64,000 nt of DNA from Thermoplasma volcanium GSS1. Its GTDB lineage: Archaea; Thermoplasmatota; Thermoplasmata; Thermoplasmatales; Thermoplasmataceae. The stretch is taken from positions 496,001 through 560,000 of the forward strand of contig NC_002689.2 in the NCBI RefSeq assembly GCF_000011185.1, in the 5' to 3' direction. A program made the translations under genes and the position numbers. Positions 47,776 through 57,330 of this stretch are shown piece by piece. The notes below the pieces were generated by a model. That model searched no databases. It was not told the origin of the DNA and saw only the letters and a program-made list of their open reading frames with translations. How positions within the stretch are numbered: position 1 is the stretch's first letter; each line of letters begins with the position of its first letter.

Positions 47776-48030
47776 ATGCGCTGTGCCTTGTACCTCCAGT
47801 ATTTTAACAAGGACCTCCCAAGATCCAAAGGGAGGCGCCTTCCAAAAAAGATATTGCAGAATTTTACCGAGGAAAGGCTCAGATCTATTCTGGAGGAGGC
47901 ACGTATATCCTACGAAGTTAGAGAATGTAGATATCCGAGAGTTCCATGGCAACCCAGTAAGATGTATGTGTTAGATTCTAATTTGAAGAAAACCAGCATA
48001 CTCAAACTGATAGAGAAGAAATTATCCTAG
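47776..48030 (+). CDS. srp19: Signal recognition particle protein SRP19
   Basis: An 84-residue protein with YLQYFNKDLPRSKGRRLPKK and YPRVPWQPSKMYVL, the SRP19 RNA-binding pattern. It binds the 7S RNA tip and organises SRP54 binding. It is cotranscribed with rps8e; its stop overlaps the end of convergent priL by 9 nt. Confidence 0.92.
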   Translation: MRCALYLQYFNKDLPRSKGRRLPKKILQNFTEERLRSILEEARISYEVRECRYPRVPWQPSKMYVLDSNLKKTSILKLIEKKLS

Positions 48031-49005
48031 TCTCCTGCTTTTGACTTCGTAATAGGTCAGCGGATGCTTCATCCAATCCTGATGGCATAGTTTGTCATCA
48101 TCCATAAAACAGAGATGGTTTGATCGCATCGTCTCACATTTTGGGGGGGAATACTCTACTCCGGAAATTTCCCCCGATAGGTGCTTTATTTGGTATCTTG
48201 TTATAGATTCATCGAAGTCAGGCGCATTCCTGAAATATTCAACTATCTCATCTTCTGTATAGCCAACTTTATGTAGGAAACTTGCAATAGCTAGCCTTCC
48301 CATATGCGGTACGTTTATGCCTTCATGAAGATTCCTTATTATCTCTTTCATGCACGGAGGAAACGCTTTTGTATTGCCTCTGCCGATAGTGAGCTTTGCA
48401 TAAACGGATTTTTTGTAAAACTCACGAAGCTCATTTATTGAATCAGTTTGATCGGACAAGACGGGCGATGCGGTTGTTTGATCTATAGAATCAATTACCT
48501 TAAACATATTCGAAACAAAAGATTCTCTTAGAATCTTAATTGCCACATCTTTCTGGCAATATACTATGCCTTTTATTACACTTTGATTTGAGAGCCTGTA
48601 CTGGGATCCAGTCACTCTACTTGCATATTTTACAAAGTCGAATACGCCAATTTCGAATCTTTCAAGATCCCGGTTATATTTCATGTTTATTTTTAGGTCA
48701 TCTGCGAAATTTTCAATATCTTCAGGCTGCTGATTTTTTAAAGCATCTTCAACGGCATCCCGCTCTCTTATCACTGTTCTAGCGGTCACTATGTTTTCAT
48801 TTAATGCTACTAAAACCCATGCTATATACCTCAGCATATCCACGTTGAGAATTTCTTTCTGCTGGTCGCCAGATATGGCATTTCGGATAAATCGCATGGA
48901 ATGATCTTTGATCTCAGCATCGTCGTCCTTTGTCCCTCTAACAGAATTTGCTATTCTCTTCACGGCCTCGGAATCCTGGAAGAATAAAAGAGGTGGGAAT
49001 CTCAT
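48022..49005 (-). CDS. priL: DNA primase large subunit PriL
   Basis: A 327-residue PriL. The C-terminal Fe-S domain shows the four cysteines in FPPCMKEI, PPKCETMRSNHLC and DKLCHQDW. The N-terminal all-helical part starts MRFPPLLFFQDSEAVKRIA. With PriS it primes DNA synthesis; PriS is not in this window. It overlaps pepQ by 4 nt (ATGA type). Confidence 0.92.
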   Translation of the reverse strand: MRFPPLLFFQDSEAVKRIANSVRGTKDDDAEIKDHSMRFIRNAISGDQQKEILNVDMLRYIAWVLVALNENIVTARTVIRERDAVEDALKNQQPEDIENFADDLKINMKYNRDLERFEIGVFDFVKYASRVTGSQYRLSNQSVIKGIVYCQKDVAIKILRESFVSNMFKVIDSIDQTTASPVLSDQTDSINELREFYKKSVYAKLTIGRGNTKAFPPCMKEIIRNLHEGINVPHMGRLAIASFLHKVGYTEDEIVEYFRNAPDFDESITRYQIKHLSGEISGVEYSPPKCETMRSNHLCFMDDDKLCHQDWMKHPLTYYEVKSRRLG

Positions 49006-50084
49006 GAAACCTCAATTAGTTCGTATGTTGGTGCAGAAGTTATCTTTTCGAATCCATCTTTCTTAACTACAACGTCGTCTTCGATTCTTACTCCACCTAC
49101 GCCAGGAACGTATACGCCGGGTTCGACAGTAACAACCATACTTTCCTTTAACGGGAGATCTAAGCTAGGTGAAAGTGCAGGATGGTCATGCACTTCGAGG
49201 CCAACGCCATGTCCTAGGCTATGTATGAATCTGCCTTTGTACTTCGTTGAATCGATTACGTTTCTTGCTGCGGCATCTACGTCTTTGCCGTTTGCTCCAC
49301 TACGAATAGCGTTCATTCCGGCTTCTTGGGCCTTCTTTACAGTATAATACATTTCTTTCTGTTCTTCGCTAGCTTTTCCAAAAACCACTGTTCTTGTTAT
49401 GTCAGAACAGTAGCCTTCATATTTTGCACCGTAGTCCATTAGAACGAAATCTCCTTTCTTGAGTTTTGCTTTCCCAGGTGAATAGTGGGGCATGGAGGCA
49501 TTTTGGCCGAATGCCACAATAGTATCAAAAGAGGGGCCAGACGCACCGTTCCTCATCATGTAATAAACTATCTTAGACGCAACCTCATACTCGGTTACAC
49601 CTTCCTTTAGATCATTGAGTACGTCTGGCAGTATTTCACTTCCAATCTTTGCTGCCTCCTTGAGTTTCTTTAATTCCTCCTCGTTCTTTACCTTCCTTGC
49701 CTCTAGGATACTTGCTGAAACATCAAGAAATTCCTTATCTGGTATTATCCTCAAGAACATCTTGTAGGATGAGAGCGACAACGAGTTATAATTAAGACCC
49801 ACTGTGTTGACATCCTTTAGCAAGTCGCGAAGGATGTTTTGAAATTCTGTTCCATTTTTGAAAATGTAAACATCCATTCCCGTTGATCTGGCTGCTTCTT
49901 CCTCAAGTTGCGAGGTTACTATGGTAGCCTTATCCTTTTTTACAATTAATGCTGATCCTTCGAATATCCCCTTAGTTGTTTGAGTAATATAAGTAAAAGT
50001 TGGATCCCGGTTTTGCTCTCCAGCATTGTAGATGAGAACCGTATCAGCTTCTCTAGCGTATTCAAAAATCTTATCAAAAATCAT
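49002..50084 (-). CDS. pepQ: Xaa-Pro dipeptidase (M24)
   Basis: A 360-residue metallopeptidase with creatinase-like N-domain and pita-bread C-domain. The five metal ligands are present in MDYGAKYEGYCSDITRT (two Asp), HSLGHGVGLEVHD (His), TVEPGVYVPG (Glu) and GGVRIEDDVVV (Glu). It cleaves Xaa-Pro dipeptides in the cytosol. It is the upstream gene of a pepQ-priL pair. Confidence 0.92.
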   Translation of the reverse strand: MIFDKIFEYAREADTVLIYNAGEQNRDPTFTYITQTTKGIFEGSALIVKKDKATIVTSQLEEEAARSTGMDVYIFKNGTEFQNILRDLLKDVNTVGLNYNSLSLSSYKMFLRIIPDKEFLDVSASILEARKVKNEEELKKLKEAAKIGSEILPDVLNDLKEGVTEYEVASKIVYYMMRNGASGPSFDTIVAFGQNASMPHYSPGKAKLKKGDFVLMDYGAKYEGYCSDITRTVVFGKASEEQKEMYYTVKKAQEAGMNAIRSGANGKDVDAAARNVIDSTKYKGRFIHSLGHGVGLEVHDHPALSPSLDLPLKESMVVTVEPGVYVPGVGGVRIEDDVVVKKDGFEKITSAPTYELIEVS

Positions 50085-50467
50085 AACACCCCATTTTAAG
50101 AATGGATATAACAGTTTGCTGTACCCTTAACGCTACATAAGGATACGTTAAAAAGGTTTGAAAATATGGCTTGAGAACTATCGTTTTGAGTTTACCTATT
50201 AAAAACATGCATACATTTGCTTATCCTTACGTTCGTTAGCAGAGACTACATCGTAGTTCTGCTATTTCAGCTGTCTAAAGCCTAGATATACTATTTATTG
50301 ATATCACGTCTTGGCGGGCATAACGGATATCATAAATTAAGTGCATTTATAAGTTTGTATGGAACAGCCTGGGACGTTTGGAGATGTACCGATTAAAGGG
50401 ATCGATCAAGATTTGCCTATCCCATCGATAAGAAATAAAAATATACCAAGTAATTATATGAATATTG
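50085..50467. other. Divergent intergenic region with a hairpin
   Basis: A 383-bp region between pepQ (minus) and radB (plus). It contains a hairpin at 50239-50262 (GCAGA-G-ACTAC, ATC loop, GTAGTTCTGC; one bulged G), a TTATTGATATC half-site near 50296 and two TATA-like stretches (TTTATAAG at about 50346, AAATATACC at about 50437). The second lies about 28 nt before the radB ATG. A 46-codon frame from ATG 50359 runs into radB and was not accepted as a gene. Confidence 0.45.
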
Positions 50468-51169
50468 ATGGAGGAAATTTCACTGCAGGAAAAAATTGAG
50501 AAATTACCTTTAGGGGTGGCCTGCATAGACGGCCTAACCAACGGTGGCCTTGAAGCCGGCATTATAACCGAAATATTTGGAGAAGGTGGGTCAGGAAAAT
50601 CTAACGTGTGTATGCTTGCTGCCTGCTCTGCTTTGAGGCTTGGGAAAAAAGTTGTATTTATAGATTCAGAGGGGTTTTCGTCTGAGAGATTTCTTTCCAT
50701 ATGCAAAGCTGATAATTCAAAATTAAAGGTAATCAGAGTATTCTCACTCGATGATCAAGAAGTAGCAATAACAAAGTTTTCAAAGATCATCGAGAAGGAT
50801 GCGTCATATGGATTATTTATTTTAGATTCATTTTCTGAGTTTTTTAGACTAGAAAGGACAGGAGATAACCAATCAAGGGTGATAGATTTCCAGAGGCAGC
50901 TTTCTTTGCTGTCGAGCATAGCAGCCAAGAGGAAAATTCCTGTTCTTATAACTAATCAAATATATCAGGACATAGCCAATGGCGACATCCTTCCGTTCGG
51001 AGGCTATGTGGTAGATCACATTATGAAAGCCATATACAGACTGGAAAGGCTTCCCGATGGAAGGAGAAAAATGACAGTCATGAAACACCGTTCTGTAAAG
51101 GAGGGAAATTCGGTAGAATTCCGTATAGTACAGGATGGCATATCATGCGAGGTGAAGAATGGGAACTGA
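50468..51169 (+). CDS. radB: RadB recombinase paralogue
   Basis: A 233-residue RecA-fold ATPase without the N-terminal helix-hairpin-helix domain of RadA. Walker [10 protein letters not shown] (about 38-46), Walker [11 protein letters not shown] and a shortened L2 region are seen. RadB assists RadA in homologous recombination in Euryarchaeota. I start it at ATG 50468, about 28 nt after a TATA element (leaderless). The fen gene overlaps its end by 11 nt. Confidence 0.9.
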
Positions 51170-52166
51170 TATTTCTGACATAGTTGTATCTCACCAGACT
51201 AGTCTAAAGGATCAGGCTAACCAAGTATTCGCTATAGATACCTACAATATTCTTTACCAACTTCTGAGCAACGTCAGGCAGTACGATGGGACTCCGCTCA
51301 TGGATTCTAGTGGAAACGTAACATCCCACCTCTATGGCATTTTTTATAGAACCGTTAACCTGGTCGAAAACGGCATTAAACCAATTTTCGTATTCGATGG
51401 AAAGCCCAGCCCTTTAAAAAATAGGACGCTTGAGATTAGGCAGCTAGCAAAGGAAAAGGCCAAGGCTGAACTAGAAGAGGCTATTTCTCGGGGAGAGGAA
51501 AACTTAAAGCAGTACTATTCTAGAATAAACTATATTACGCCGCAGATCGTGAATGACACGAAGGAACTTTTAACTTACATGGGCATACCTTACGTTGATG
51601 CGCCATCCGAGGGAGAGGCCCAGGCATCCTATATGACTAGGAAGGATGCAGATGGTGTGATATCTCAAGATTACGATTGCCTACTCTTTGGCGCCAAGAA
51701 AATACTTCGAAATTTTGCTATCTATGGCAGGAGGAAGGTACCGCGGAAGAACGTTTATAGAACGGTTTATCCTGAATACGTGATGCTCGACGAAGTACTG
51801 AAAAAGAATGGAATAAACCAGGATCAGTTAATCGAAATAGGAATTTTGGTGGGAACGGATTTCAATGAAGGTATAAAAGGCATAGGGGCTAAAAAAGCCC
51901 TCGCCCTAATTAAAAAGGAAGGGAATATAAAGGCAGTGTTAAACAAGATTGGTAAAAATATAGAAAATTTGGACGAGATCATAGACTTCTTCAAGAACCC
52001 GCCCGTTGTTGACGTCAAGTACGTATTTGGAAAACCAGACCCAAAAAAGATTGAAGAGTTCCTATGCGTTGTTCATGACTTTTCAAGGGATAGGATACTT
52101 GAACATATCAATACATACGTAAAGTATTATAATAAGTCTGTCCAGTTCCGGCTTGATAGTTTCTGA
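51159..52166 (+). CDS. fen: Flap endonuclease FEN-1
   Basis: A 335-residue 5 prime nuclease for Okazaki-fragment processing and repair. N and I domain motifs [48 protein letters not shown] and [15 protein letters not shown] are intact. The C-terminus QFRLDSF is a PCNA-interacting peptide. The family's usual first residues (GVP/GI...) are replaced by a shortened head ([15 protein letters not shown]), a small divergence. A ribosome site (GAGGTGA) precedes the ATG. Confidence 0.92.
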
Positions 52167-52167
52167 T

Positions 52168-52195
52168 ATTAGCATTATCCTAATTTAATTAGCAT
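52168..52195. promoter_or_regulatory. Tandem ATTAGCAT operator before the MFS gene
   Basis: ATTAGCAT at 52168-52175 and 52188-52195, 20 bp apart and in the same orientation. This is the same spacing and nearly the same spacer (8 of 12 bases or more) as the pair at 1923-1950. It lies 13 bp before TATA TTTAAATA (52209-52216) and begins 1 bp after the fen stop. Confidence 0.65.
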
Positions 52196-52251
52196 GATGT
52201 TGATAAGGTTTAAATATGTAAATAACTTATCGGTAAGGAGGTGTAATTCCA

Positions 52252-53499
52252 ATGGAAAGCTCTATGAAGTTTGGAAGACCGGAGAGAATTAAAGCTTTAA
52301 CATTTACTTCCTTAGGCCACTTTACAAATGACTTTAATATACTCCTGTTTTCTGTGTTGATCACGTATTACCATAGGTATTTTGGAATAAGCTTGGCTTT
52401 GCTTGGAGCAATAGCAATTATATATAACATAATAAGCGGATTCCTAAGTACTCCTATAGGGCGTTATGCAGACAAGACAAGGGCATACCGCGGTTTGATG
52501 ATGCTAGGCATCTTTATACTTGGTGTTTCACTGTTTCTCTTCGGTTTTTCATTCCTTTCAGCTTCTTTCGTAATATGGATCATGCTGATAGCCGTAATAT
52601 TTCTAGGCATAGGGCAAGCCTTTTATCATCCGCTAGGCGGTTCCATACTTAACGTTACTTATGGAGAAAGAGCAGCATCAGCTTTAGGAATAAATGGGGC
52701 GTTTGGAAGTATAGGTAGATCAGCTTTGCCTGTCATATTGGTACCGCTCATACTGCTTGTTGGTAAGGCTTATGCTCTCTTCGTAGCAGGCACATACATG
52801 TTTGTTGCAGGAGTCGTTATATATGCTGGCCTGTCTTTTCTTAAAAAGCGTGAAATACCTAACAGATCCAGAGAGGCAAGTTCTGCAGCAAACAAAGAAA
52901 CCTACTTAAGGTACAGGGGAGTTCTTGCTATAATAGTTGCTATGATATTCATAAGGGCGATGTTTCTTACCGGTACTACCACTTACATATCACAATTTGT
53001 ATTGGATCGCGTAAAATCTGAAATACTGATGAGTTATATTCTTACGATAAGTTTTCTTACTGCTGTTATAGGGCAGCCGGTATTCGGGAGGCTAACTGAA
53101 AAATACGGAGGTAAGTGGTCGATATCAATTACAACGATATTATCAACGTTGTTCTTCATATTCTTTATGCTTTCTGGGGACAATGCAGTTCTAGATACTG
53201 TGACTTATGCAGCATTCGTTTTTATGGCTTTCACTGGATTTCCAGTATTAATGGGGTATGTAAACCAGATAGTCCCAAATAACATAAGCACGACTGCCAA
53301 CGGACTCGTATGGGGTCTCGGTAACACTGTAGGGGGCGGTATAGGCATCGCAGTAATGTCAATTTTCCTGAATCTGCATTTTACGTTGACAAGCGTTATG
53401 TGGATTATGATCATATTCGGCGTTATATCTGCATTCTTCATTCCACTAATACCCGGCGTGAAGAGGTCAGCGGAGCTTAAGAGTGGCTCTCCGTTATAA
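52252..53499 (+). CDS. MFS transporter sharing the thiamine-region operator
   Basis: A 415-residue, 12-helix MFS carrier. The loop 2-3 motif is GRYADKTRAYRG and the family-like FYHPLGGSILN follows helix 4. Ribosome site AAGGAGGTG lies 8 nt before the ATG. The promoter carries the tandem ATTAGCAT box found at the thiE/APC divergent promoter. It may therefore import thiamine or a precursor (inference from the shared operator only); by fold alone it could be a drug or sugar carrier. Confidence 0.8.
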   Translation: MESSMKFGRPERIKALTFTSLGHFTNDFNILLFSVLITYYHRYFGISLALLGAIAIIYNIISGFLSTPIGRYADKTRAYRGLMMLGIFILGVSLFLFGFSFLSASFVIWIMLIAVIFLGIGQAFYHPLGGSILNVTYGERAASALGINGAFGSIGRSALPVILVPLILLVGKAYALFVAGTYMFVAGVVIYAGLSFLKKREIPNRSREASSAANKETYLRYRGVLAIIVAMIFIRAMFLTGTTTYISQFVLDRVKSEILMSYILTISFLTAVIGQPVFGRLTEKYGGKWSISITTILSTLFFIFFMLSGDNAVLDTVTYAAFVFMAFTGFPVLMGYVNQIVPNNISTTANGLVWGLGNTVGGGIGIAVMSIFLNLHFTLTSVMWIMIIFGVISAFFIPLIPGVKRSAELKSGSPL

Positions 53500-53580
53500 T
53501 CTCGATCACGACGGAATTGTCACATATTTTTAGTAAGATTAATATGACGATAATATATATCGAACGAACAGGATGATCTA

Positions 53581-54096
53581 ATGGGAAAGGCATCAGCAAA
53601 CAATGTTAAAAGTGATAAGGAGGCTGCTAAGCCTGCAGCTAAAAAAGATGAAAACAAAGATTTCCAATACATAGTCAGGATAGCCAACAAGGACCTGAAT
53701 GGAGAACGCCCAATTCCTCTTGCCCTTTCGGATCTGAAGGGGATAGGTCTCAGGCTGGGCTACGCGATAGCGGAAAGGTTAAACCTTCAGCCGACCAAGA
53801 AAATAGGGGAACTGAAGGAGGATGAAATAGAGAAACTGAAGGAGTATGTGGAAAACAAGGAGTACGATCTTCCGGACTGGCTTCTGAATCACCGCAGGGA
53901 GCCTGTAACTGGCAAGAATCTTAACCTTGTAACCACTGATCTGGATGTACAGGTTCAGGAAGATATAAACCTGATGAAGAAGATACGGTCTTACAAGGGA
54001 ATACGTCACGAAAAAGGTAAAAAGGTCAGGGGTCAAAGGACGCGCTCCAACGGCAGGAGAGGCTTAAGCATTGGTGTAGTGAGGAAGAAAGAGTAA
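53581..54096 (+). CDS. rps13: Small-subunit ribosomal protein S13
   Basis: A 171-residue S13 of the archaeal S18e type. An N-terminal Lys/Ala-rich extension of about 28 residues precedes FQYIVRIANKDLNGERPIPLAL. The C-terminus has RSYKGIRHEKGKKVRGQRTRSNGRRG in two parts. It heads the archaeal S13-S4-S11-RpoD operon. TATA-like TAATATATAT lies 40-50 nt before the ATG. Confidence 0.95.
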   Translation: MGKASANNVKSDKEAAKPAAKKDENKDFQYIVRIANKDLNGERPIPLALSDLKGIGLRLGYAIAERLNLQPTKKIGELKEDEIEKLKEYVENKEYDLPDWLLNHRREPVTGKNLNLVTTDLDVQVQEDINLMKKIRSYKGIRHEKGKKVRGQRTRSNGRRGLSIGVVRKKE

Positions 54097-54106
54097 AGGT
54101 GATATC

Positions 54107-54709
54107 ATGGGAGACCCAAAATTCCACCACAAGAAATATTCTACTCCAAGGCATCCTTGGGAGAAGGACAGGATAGATGAAGAGAATAAGATACTGGTAA
54201 AGTACGGCTTGAAAAACAAAAGAGAAATTTGGAGGAGCGAGGCCATGCTATCCTCCATAAGGTCGCAAGCAAGATACCTGAGAGCTAGGCTCAGAGCAAG
54301 CGATGCCAATGCGCAGAAGCAGCTTGAAAGGATGATAAAAAGGTTAAGCCGATATAAGATTTTGTCAGATAAAGCCACTTTAGATGACGTACTGTCGCTT
54401 ACAGTGGAGAACATATTAGATCGCAGGCTTCAGACCATTGTTTTTAAGAAAAATTTAGCTTTAAGTGAGAAACAGGCGAGGCAGCTTATAACTCATGGGC
54501 ATATTACGGTCAATGGTAGGAGGGTAACTGTTCCAGGTATGCTTGTAGAGGCCCAGTATGAAGATACGATAGCATACTATGAGAACTCCCCTATTGCTAA
54601 CGAACTGCATCCAATAAGGCAGGCTCTTTTGTCTCCAGCTGAGAGGGTGAAGGAGGAAGCGGAAAAGGAAGCCGCTGCAAGCGAAGATGGAGGTGAACAG
54701 GATGAATAA
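54107..54709 (+). CDS. rps4: Small-subunit ribosomal protein S4
   Basis: A 200-residue S4 with [19 protein letters not shown] at the start and the S4 RNA-binding domain [22 protein letters not shown] near 125-150. The C-terminus is acidic and alanine-rich. It starts 10 bp after rps13 with a ribosome site (AAGGTGAT). It overlaps the longest possible frame of rps11 by 8 nt at its 3 prime end. Confidence 0.95.
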   Translation: MGDPKFHHKKYSTPRHPWEKDRIDEENKILVKYGLKNKREIWRSEAMLSSIRSQARYLRARLRASDANAQKQLERMIKRLSRYKILSDKATLDDVLSLTVENILDRRLQTIVFKKNLALSEKQARQLITHGHITVNGRRVTVPGMLVEAQYEDTIAYYENSPIANELHPIRQALLSPAERVKEEAEKEAAASEDGGEQDE

Positions 54710-55085
54710 AACGGGAATTGCACATATATACGCATCACAGAATAATACAATAATACACGTGACTGATCCAACTGGCGCTGAGACAATAGCAATGGTATCT
54801 GGCGGCATGGTTGTAAAAAACGATAGGGATCAGGCTAGCCCTTACGCTGCCATGAAGGCTGCCGATATGGTATCCGAGACTTTAAAAGAGCATGAAATAA
54901 CTGATCTGATCATAAAGGTAAGAGCTCCAGGAGGCAATAAATCTAAAATCCCCGGCCCAGGTGCTCAAGCAGCAATAAGGGCCCTTTCGAGGGCAGGCCT
55001 GAAGATAGTAAGGATTGAAGAGGTAACTCCTATTCCACACGATGGAACTAAGAAGAAGGGTGGAAAGAGAGGGAGAAGGGTTTAG
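54702..55085 (+). CDS. rps11: Small-subunit ribosomal protein S11
   Basis: A 127-residue S11: [52 protein letters not shown] and the basic [13 protein letters not shown] end. I use the ATG at 54702 (MNKTG) rather than 54687, because the strong ribosome site GGAGGTGA sits 6 nt before it, inside the longer frame. It overlaps rps4 by 8 nt. Confidence 0.95.
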   Translation: MNKTGIAHIYASQNNTIIHVTDPTGAETIAMVSGGMVVKNDRDQASPYAAMKAADMVSETLKEHEITDLIIKVRAPGGNKSKIPGPGAQAAIRALSRAGLKIVRIEEVTPIPHDGTKKKGGKRGRRV

Positions 55086-55901
55086 ATGGAAGTTAAAATA
55101 TTCAAGCTTTCAGATAAATATATGAGTTTCGAGATCGATGGTATTACACCATCCCAAGCAAACGCCTTGAGAAGAACGCTTATAAATGATATACCTAAGC
55201 TTGCAATAGAGAATGTAACTTTCCACCACGGCGAGATTAGGGATGCTGAGGGCAATGTGTATGACTCATCATTACCCCTCTTCGATGAAATGGTTGCTCA
55301 TCGCCTTGGCTTGATACCACTTAAGACTGATCTTTCATTGAATTTCAGGGATCAATGTAGCTGTGGCGGCAAAGGTTGTTCTCTATGTACTGTAACGTAT
55401 TCCATAAACAAGATTGGGCCGGCTTCAGTCATGTCAGGGGATATACAGGCTATAAGCCATCCGGATCTTGTTCCGGTAGACCCCGATATACCTATAGTTA
55501 AGCTAGGGGCAAAGCAAGCTATACTCATAACCGCAGAGGCGATCCTCGGAACCGCAAAAGAACATGCCAAATGGCAGGTAACGTCTGGTGTAGCGTACAA
55601 GTACCATAGAGAATTTGAAGTTAATAAGAAATTATTCGAGGACTGGGCGAAGATCAAAGAACGCTGTCCGAAGTCAGTGCTATCAGAGGATGAAAATACG
55701 ATAGTGTTCACAGATGATTACGGCTGCAACGATTTGTCGATTCTCTTCGAGAGCGATGGCGTACAGATTAAGGAAGACGATTCTAGATTCATATTCCATT
55801 TTGAGACAGATGGTTCTCTTACTGCTGAAGAGACGCTCTCTTACGCGTTAAACAGGCTGATGGATCGTTGGGGCATACTAGTCGAAAGTCTATCAGAGTG
55901 A
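55086..55901 (+). CDS. rpoD: RNA polymerase subunit D
   Basis: A 271-residue Rpb3/alpha-like subunit that assembles the polymerase core. The alpha motif is [20 protein letters not shown] four-cysteine motif [11 protein letters not shown] (about 96-106) lies where archaeal D subunits carry an Fe-S cluster domain. The ATG follows the rps11 stop with no gap. The operon ends here; the usual L18e, L13, S9 and RpoN neighbours are absent and tRNA-Gly follows. Confidence 0.94.
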   Translation: MEVKIFKLSDKYMSFEIDGITPSQANALRRTLINDIPKLAIENVTFHHGEIRDAEGNVYDSSLPLFDEMVAHRLGLIPLKTDLSLNFRDQCSCGGKGCSLCTVTYSINKIGPASVMSGDIQAISHPDLVPVDPDIPIVKLGAKQAILITAEAILGTAKEHAKWQVTSGVAYKYHREFEVNKKLFEDWAKIKERCPKSVLSEDENTIVFTDDYGCNDLSILFESDGVQIKEDDSRFIFHFETDGSLTAEETLSYALNRLMDRWGILVESLSE

Positions 55902-55950
55902 TGCTTGACTCAAAAAGTATTTTAATGCCGAAATTATCTCGAACTTAAGT

Positions 55951-56023
55951 GCGGGTGTGGTGTAGCCTGGCAACACGCGAGCTTGCCAAGCTCGTGCCTC
56001 GGGTTCAAATCCCGACATCCGCA
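55951..56023 (+). tRNA. tRNA-Gly (anticodon GCC)
   Basis: Acceptor GCGGGTG pairs with CATCCGC (one G-T), discriminator A. D arm GTG..CAC, anticodon stem CGAGC/GCTCG with loop TTGCCAA, T arm TCGGG-TTCAAAT-CCCGA. No intron, CCA not encoded, 73 nt. It is the second glycine isoacceptor in the window. Confidence 0.94.
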
Positions 56024-56134
56024 TAGTTTACTTATATATTATAAGGCAGCGCTTTTTCATAATCGCAGTTCTTGTTATATGTATGAGGCTTTGACCCGAT
56101 ATCCTGATATTCGATTCTGTTATCTAAGATTTAG

Positions 56135-57325
56135 ATGGAGTTCAAAACTTTGAAGAAGTATAGCGAGGCCCTTTTGGCTGGTTCAAAATTAAATTTAAAT
56201 GTACGCATGAAAGAGGTAAGATCGGATATATCTGCAGGTATGTATTCTGCGATCCCAATCTTGAGCCCTTCAGATTTTCCTCAATACGATAGAAGTGCTG
56301 TGGACGGTTTCGCAGTAAGGTACGAAGATGTGTTAAGTGCCGGCTTGAACAATCCAATTTCATTAAAACTTGTAGGAAGTATCCACGTTGGGGATGCAAA
56401 TAATATACGGATAGGAAAGAACCAATGCGCTGAAATATTTACAGGTGCAGAGGTACCTGAAGGTGCGGATGCAGTTGTTATGCAGGAAGACGCGGAGATA
56501 GAAGGTGAATATGTTGCTATATTTCGCAAAGTGAAAAAATTTCAAAATATAGGACGCAAGGGAGAAGATCTAAAGACAGGCGATAAGATCATAGACAGAG
56601 GCCAAAGAATAATGCCATGGCATATCCCAGCGTTTATAGAGACCGGAATAGAAAAGGTTAATGTATTCGATTTGAAAATTGGAGTTCTATCAACGGGAGA
56701 CGAGATAGTTTCAGGTAAAGTCAAGAACGCAAGCGCTCCAATGCTTCAAAGCCTAATTGTTCGAGATGGGTTTAATTCTGTCTTCCTGGGAAACGTCGAA
56801 GACAATGTAGAGAAAATTAGCAACGTAATTCGATCCTTTGAGGGGGATTTGTTAATCGTTACTGGCGGATCAGGCCCGAGTTCAACAGATCTAATGGATA
56901 GTATTCTCCAAAATCTTGGCCAGATCATATTTCATGGGATCAGAATGAAGCCTGGGCGGACGACAGGGCTTGCTTTAGTTAATGATAAGCCTATCTTCAC
57001 TATATCTGGTCTCCCTGTTGCGGCCTTGATAGCCTATGAAAACGTGATTCGACCGCTCATATTCAACTGGCTTTCCATAAAGGAAACGAGGCCTAACATC
57101 GTTAAGGGGGAACTTACAAGATCTATATTCAACAATGAAGCCATGAAGATGTTTGTAAGGGTTAGGCTATCCAACAAAGATGGGAAAATCTATGTTGACC
57201 CGCTGAGGACAACTGGTTCTGGCATAATCAATTCGGTAATAAATGCAGACGGCTATCTGATTATTGATGAAAACGTTGAAGGCTATCAAGAGGGGCAATT
57301 GGTAGAAGTTAAATTAATTGGGTGA
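56135..57325 (+). CDS. moeA: Molybdopterin molybdenumtransferase MoeA (1)
   Basis: A 396-residue MoeA: PQYDRSAVDGFAVR, GEDLKTGDKII, GVLSTGDEIVSG, IVTGGSGPSSTDLMDS and the C-terminal domain IV with SGLPVAAL. It inserts molybdate (or tungstate) into adenylated molybdopterin. Its TGA overlaps the frame of the next moeA; I use the ATG at 57331 for the latter. The substrate oxyanion is supplied by the ABC system at 38-41 kb. Confidence 0.92.
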   Translation: MEFKTLKKYSEALLAGSKLNLNVRMKEVRSDISAGMYSAIPILSPSDFPQYDRSAVDGFAVRYEDVLSAGLNNPISLKLVGSIHVGDANNIRIGKNQCAEIFTGAEVPEGADAVVMQEDAEIEGEYVAIFRKVKKFQNIGRKGEDLKTGDKIIDRGQRIMPWHIPAFIETGIEKVNVFDLKIGVLSTGDEIVSGKVKNASAPMLQSLIVRDGFNSVFLGNVEDNVEKISNVIRSFEGDLLIVTGGSGPSSTDLMDSILQNLGQIIFHGIRMKPGRTTGLALVNDKPIFTISGLPVAALIAYENVIRPLIFNWLSIKETRPNIVKGELTRSIFNNEAMKMFVRVRLSNKDGKIYVDPLRTTGSGIINSVINADGYLIIDENVEGYQEGQLVEVKLIG

Positions 57326-57330
57326 GCGAG

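Noticed and set aside
50359-50499. A 46-codon frame starting ATG at 50359 before radB
   Set aside because: Its ATG lies only a few bases after the TATA-like element, it has no ribosome site, and it overlaps the radB start in another frame.
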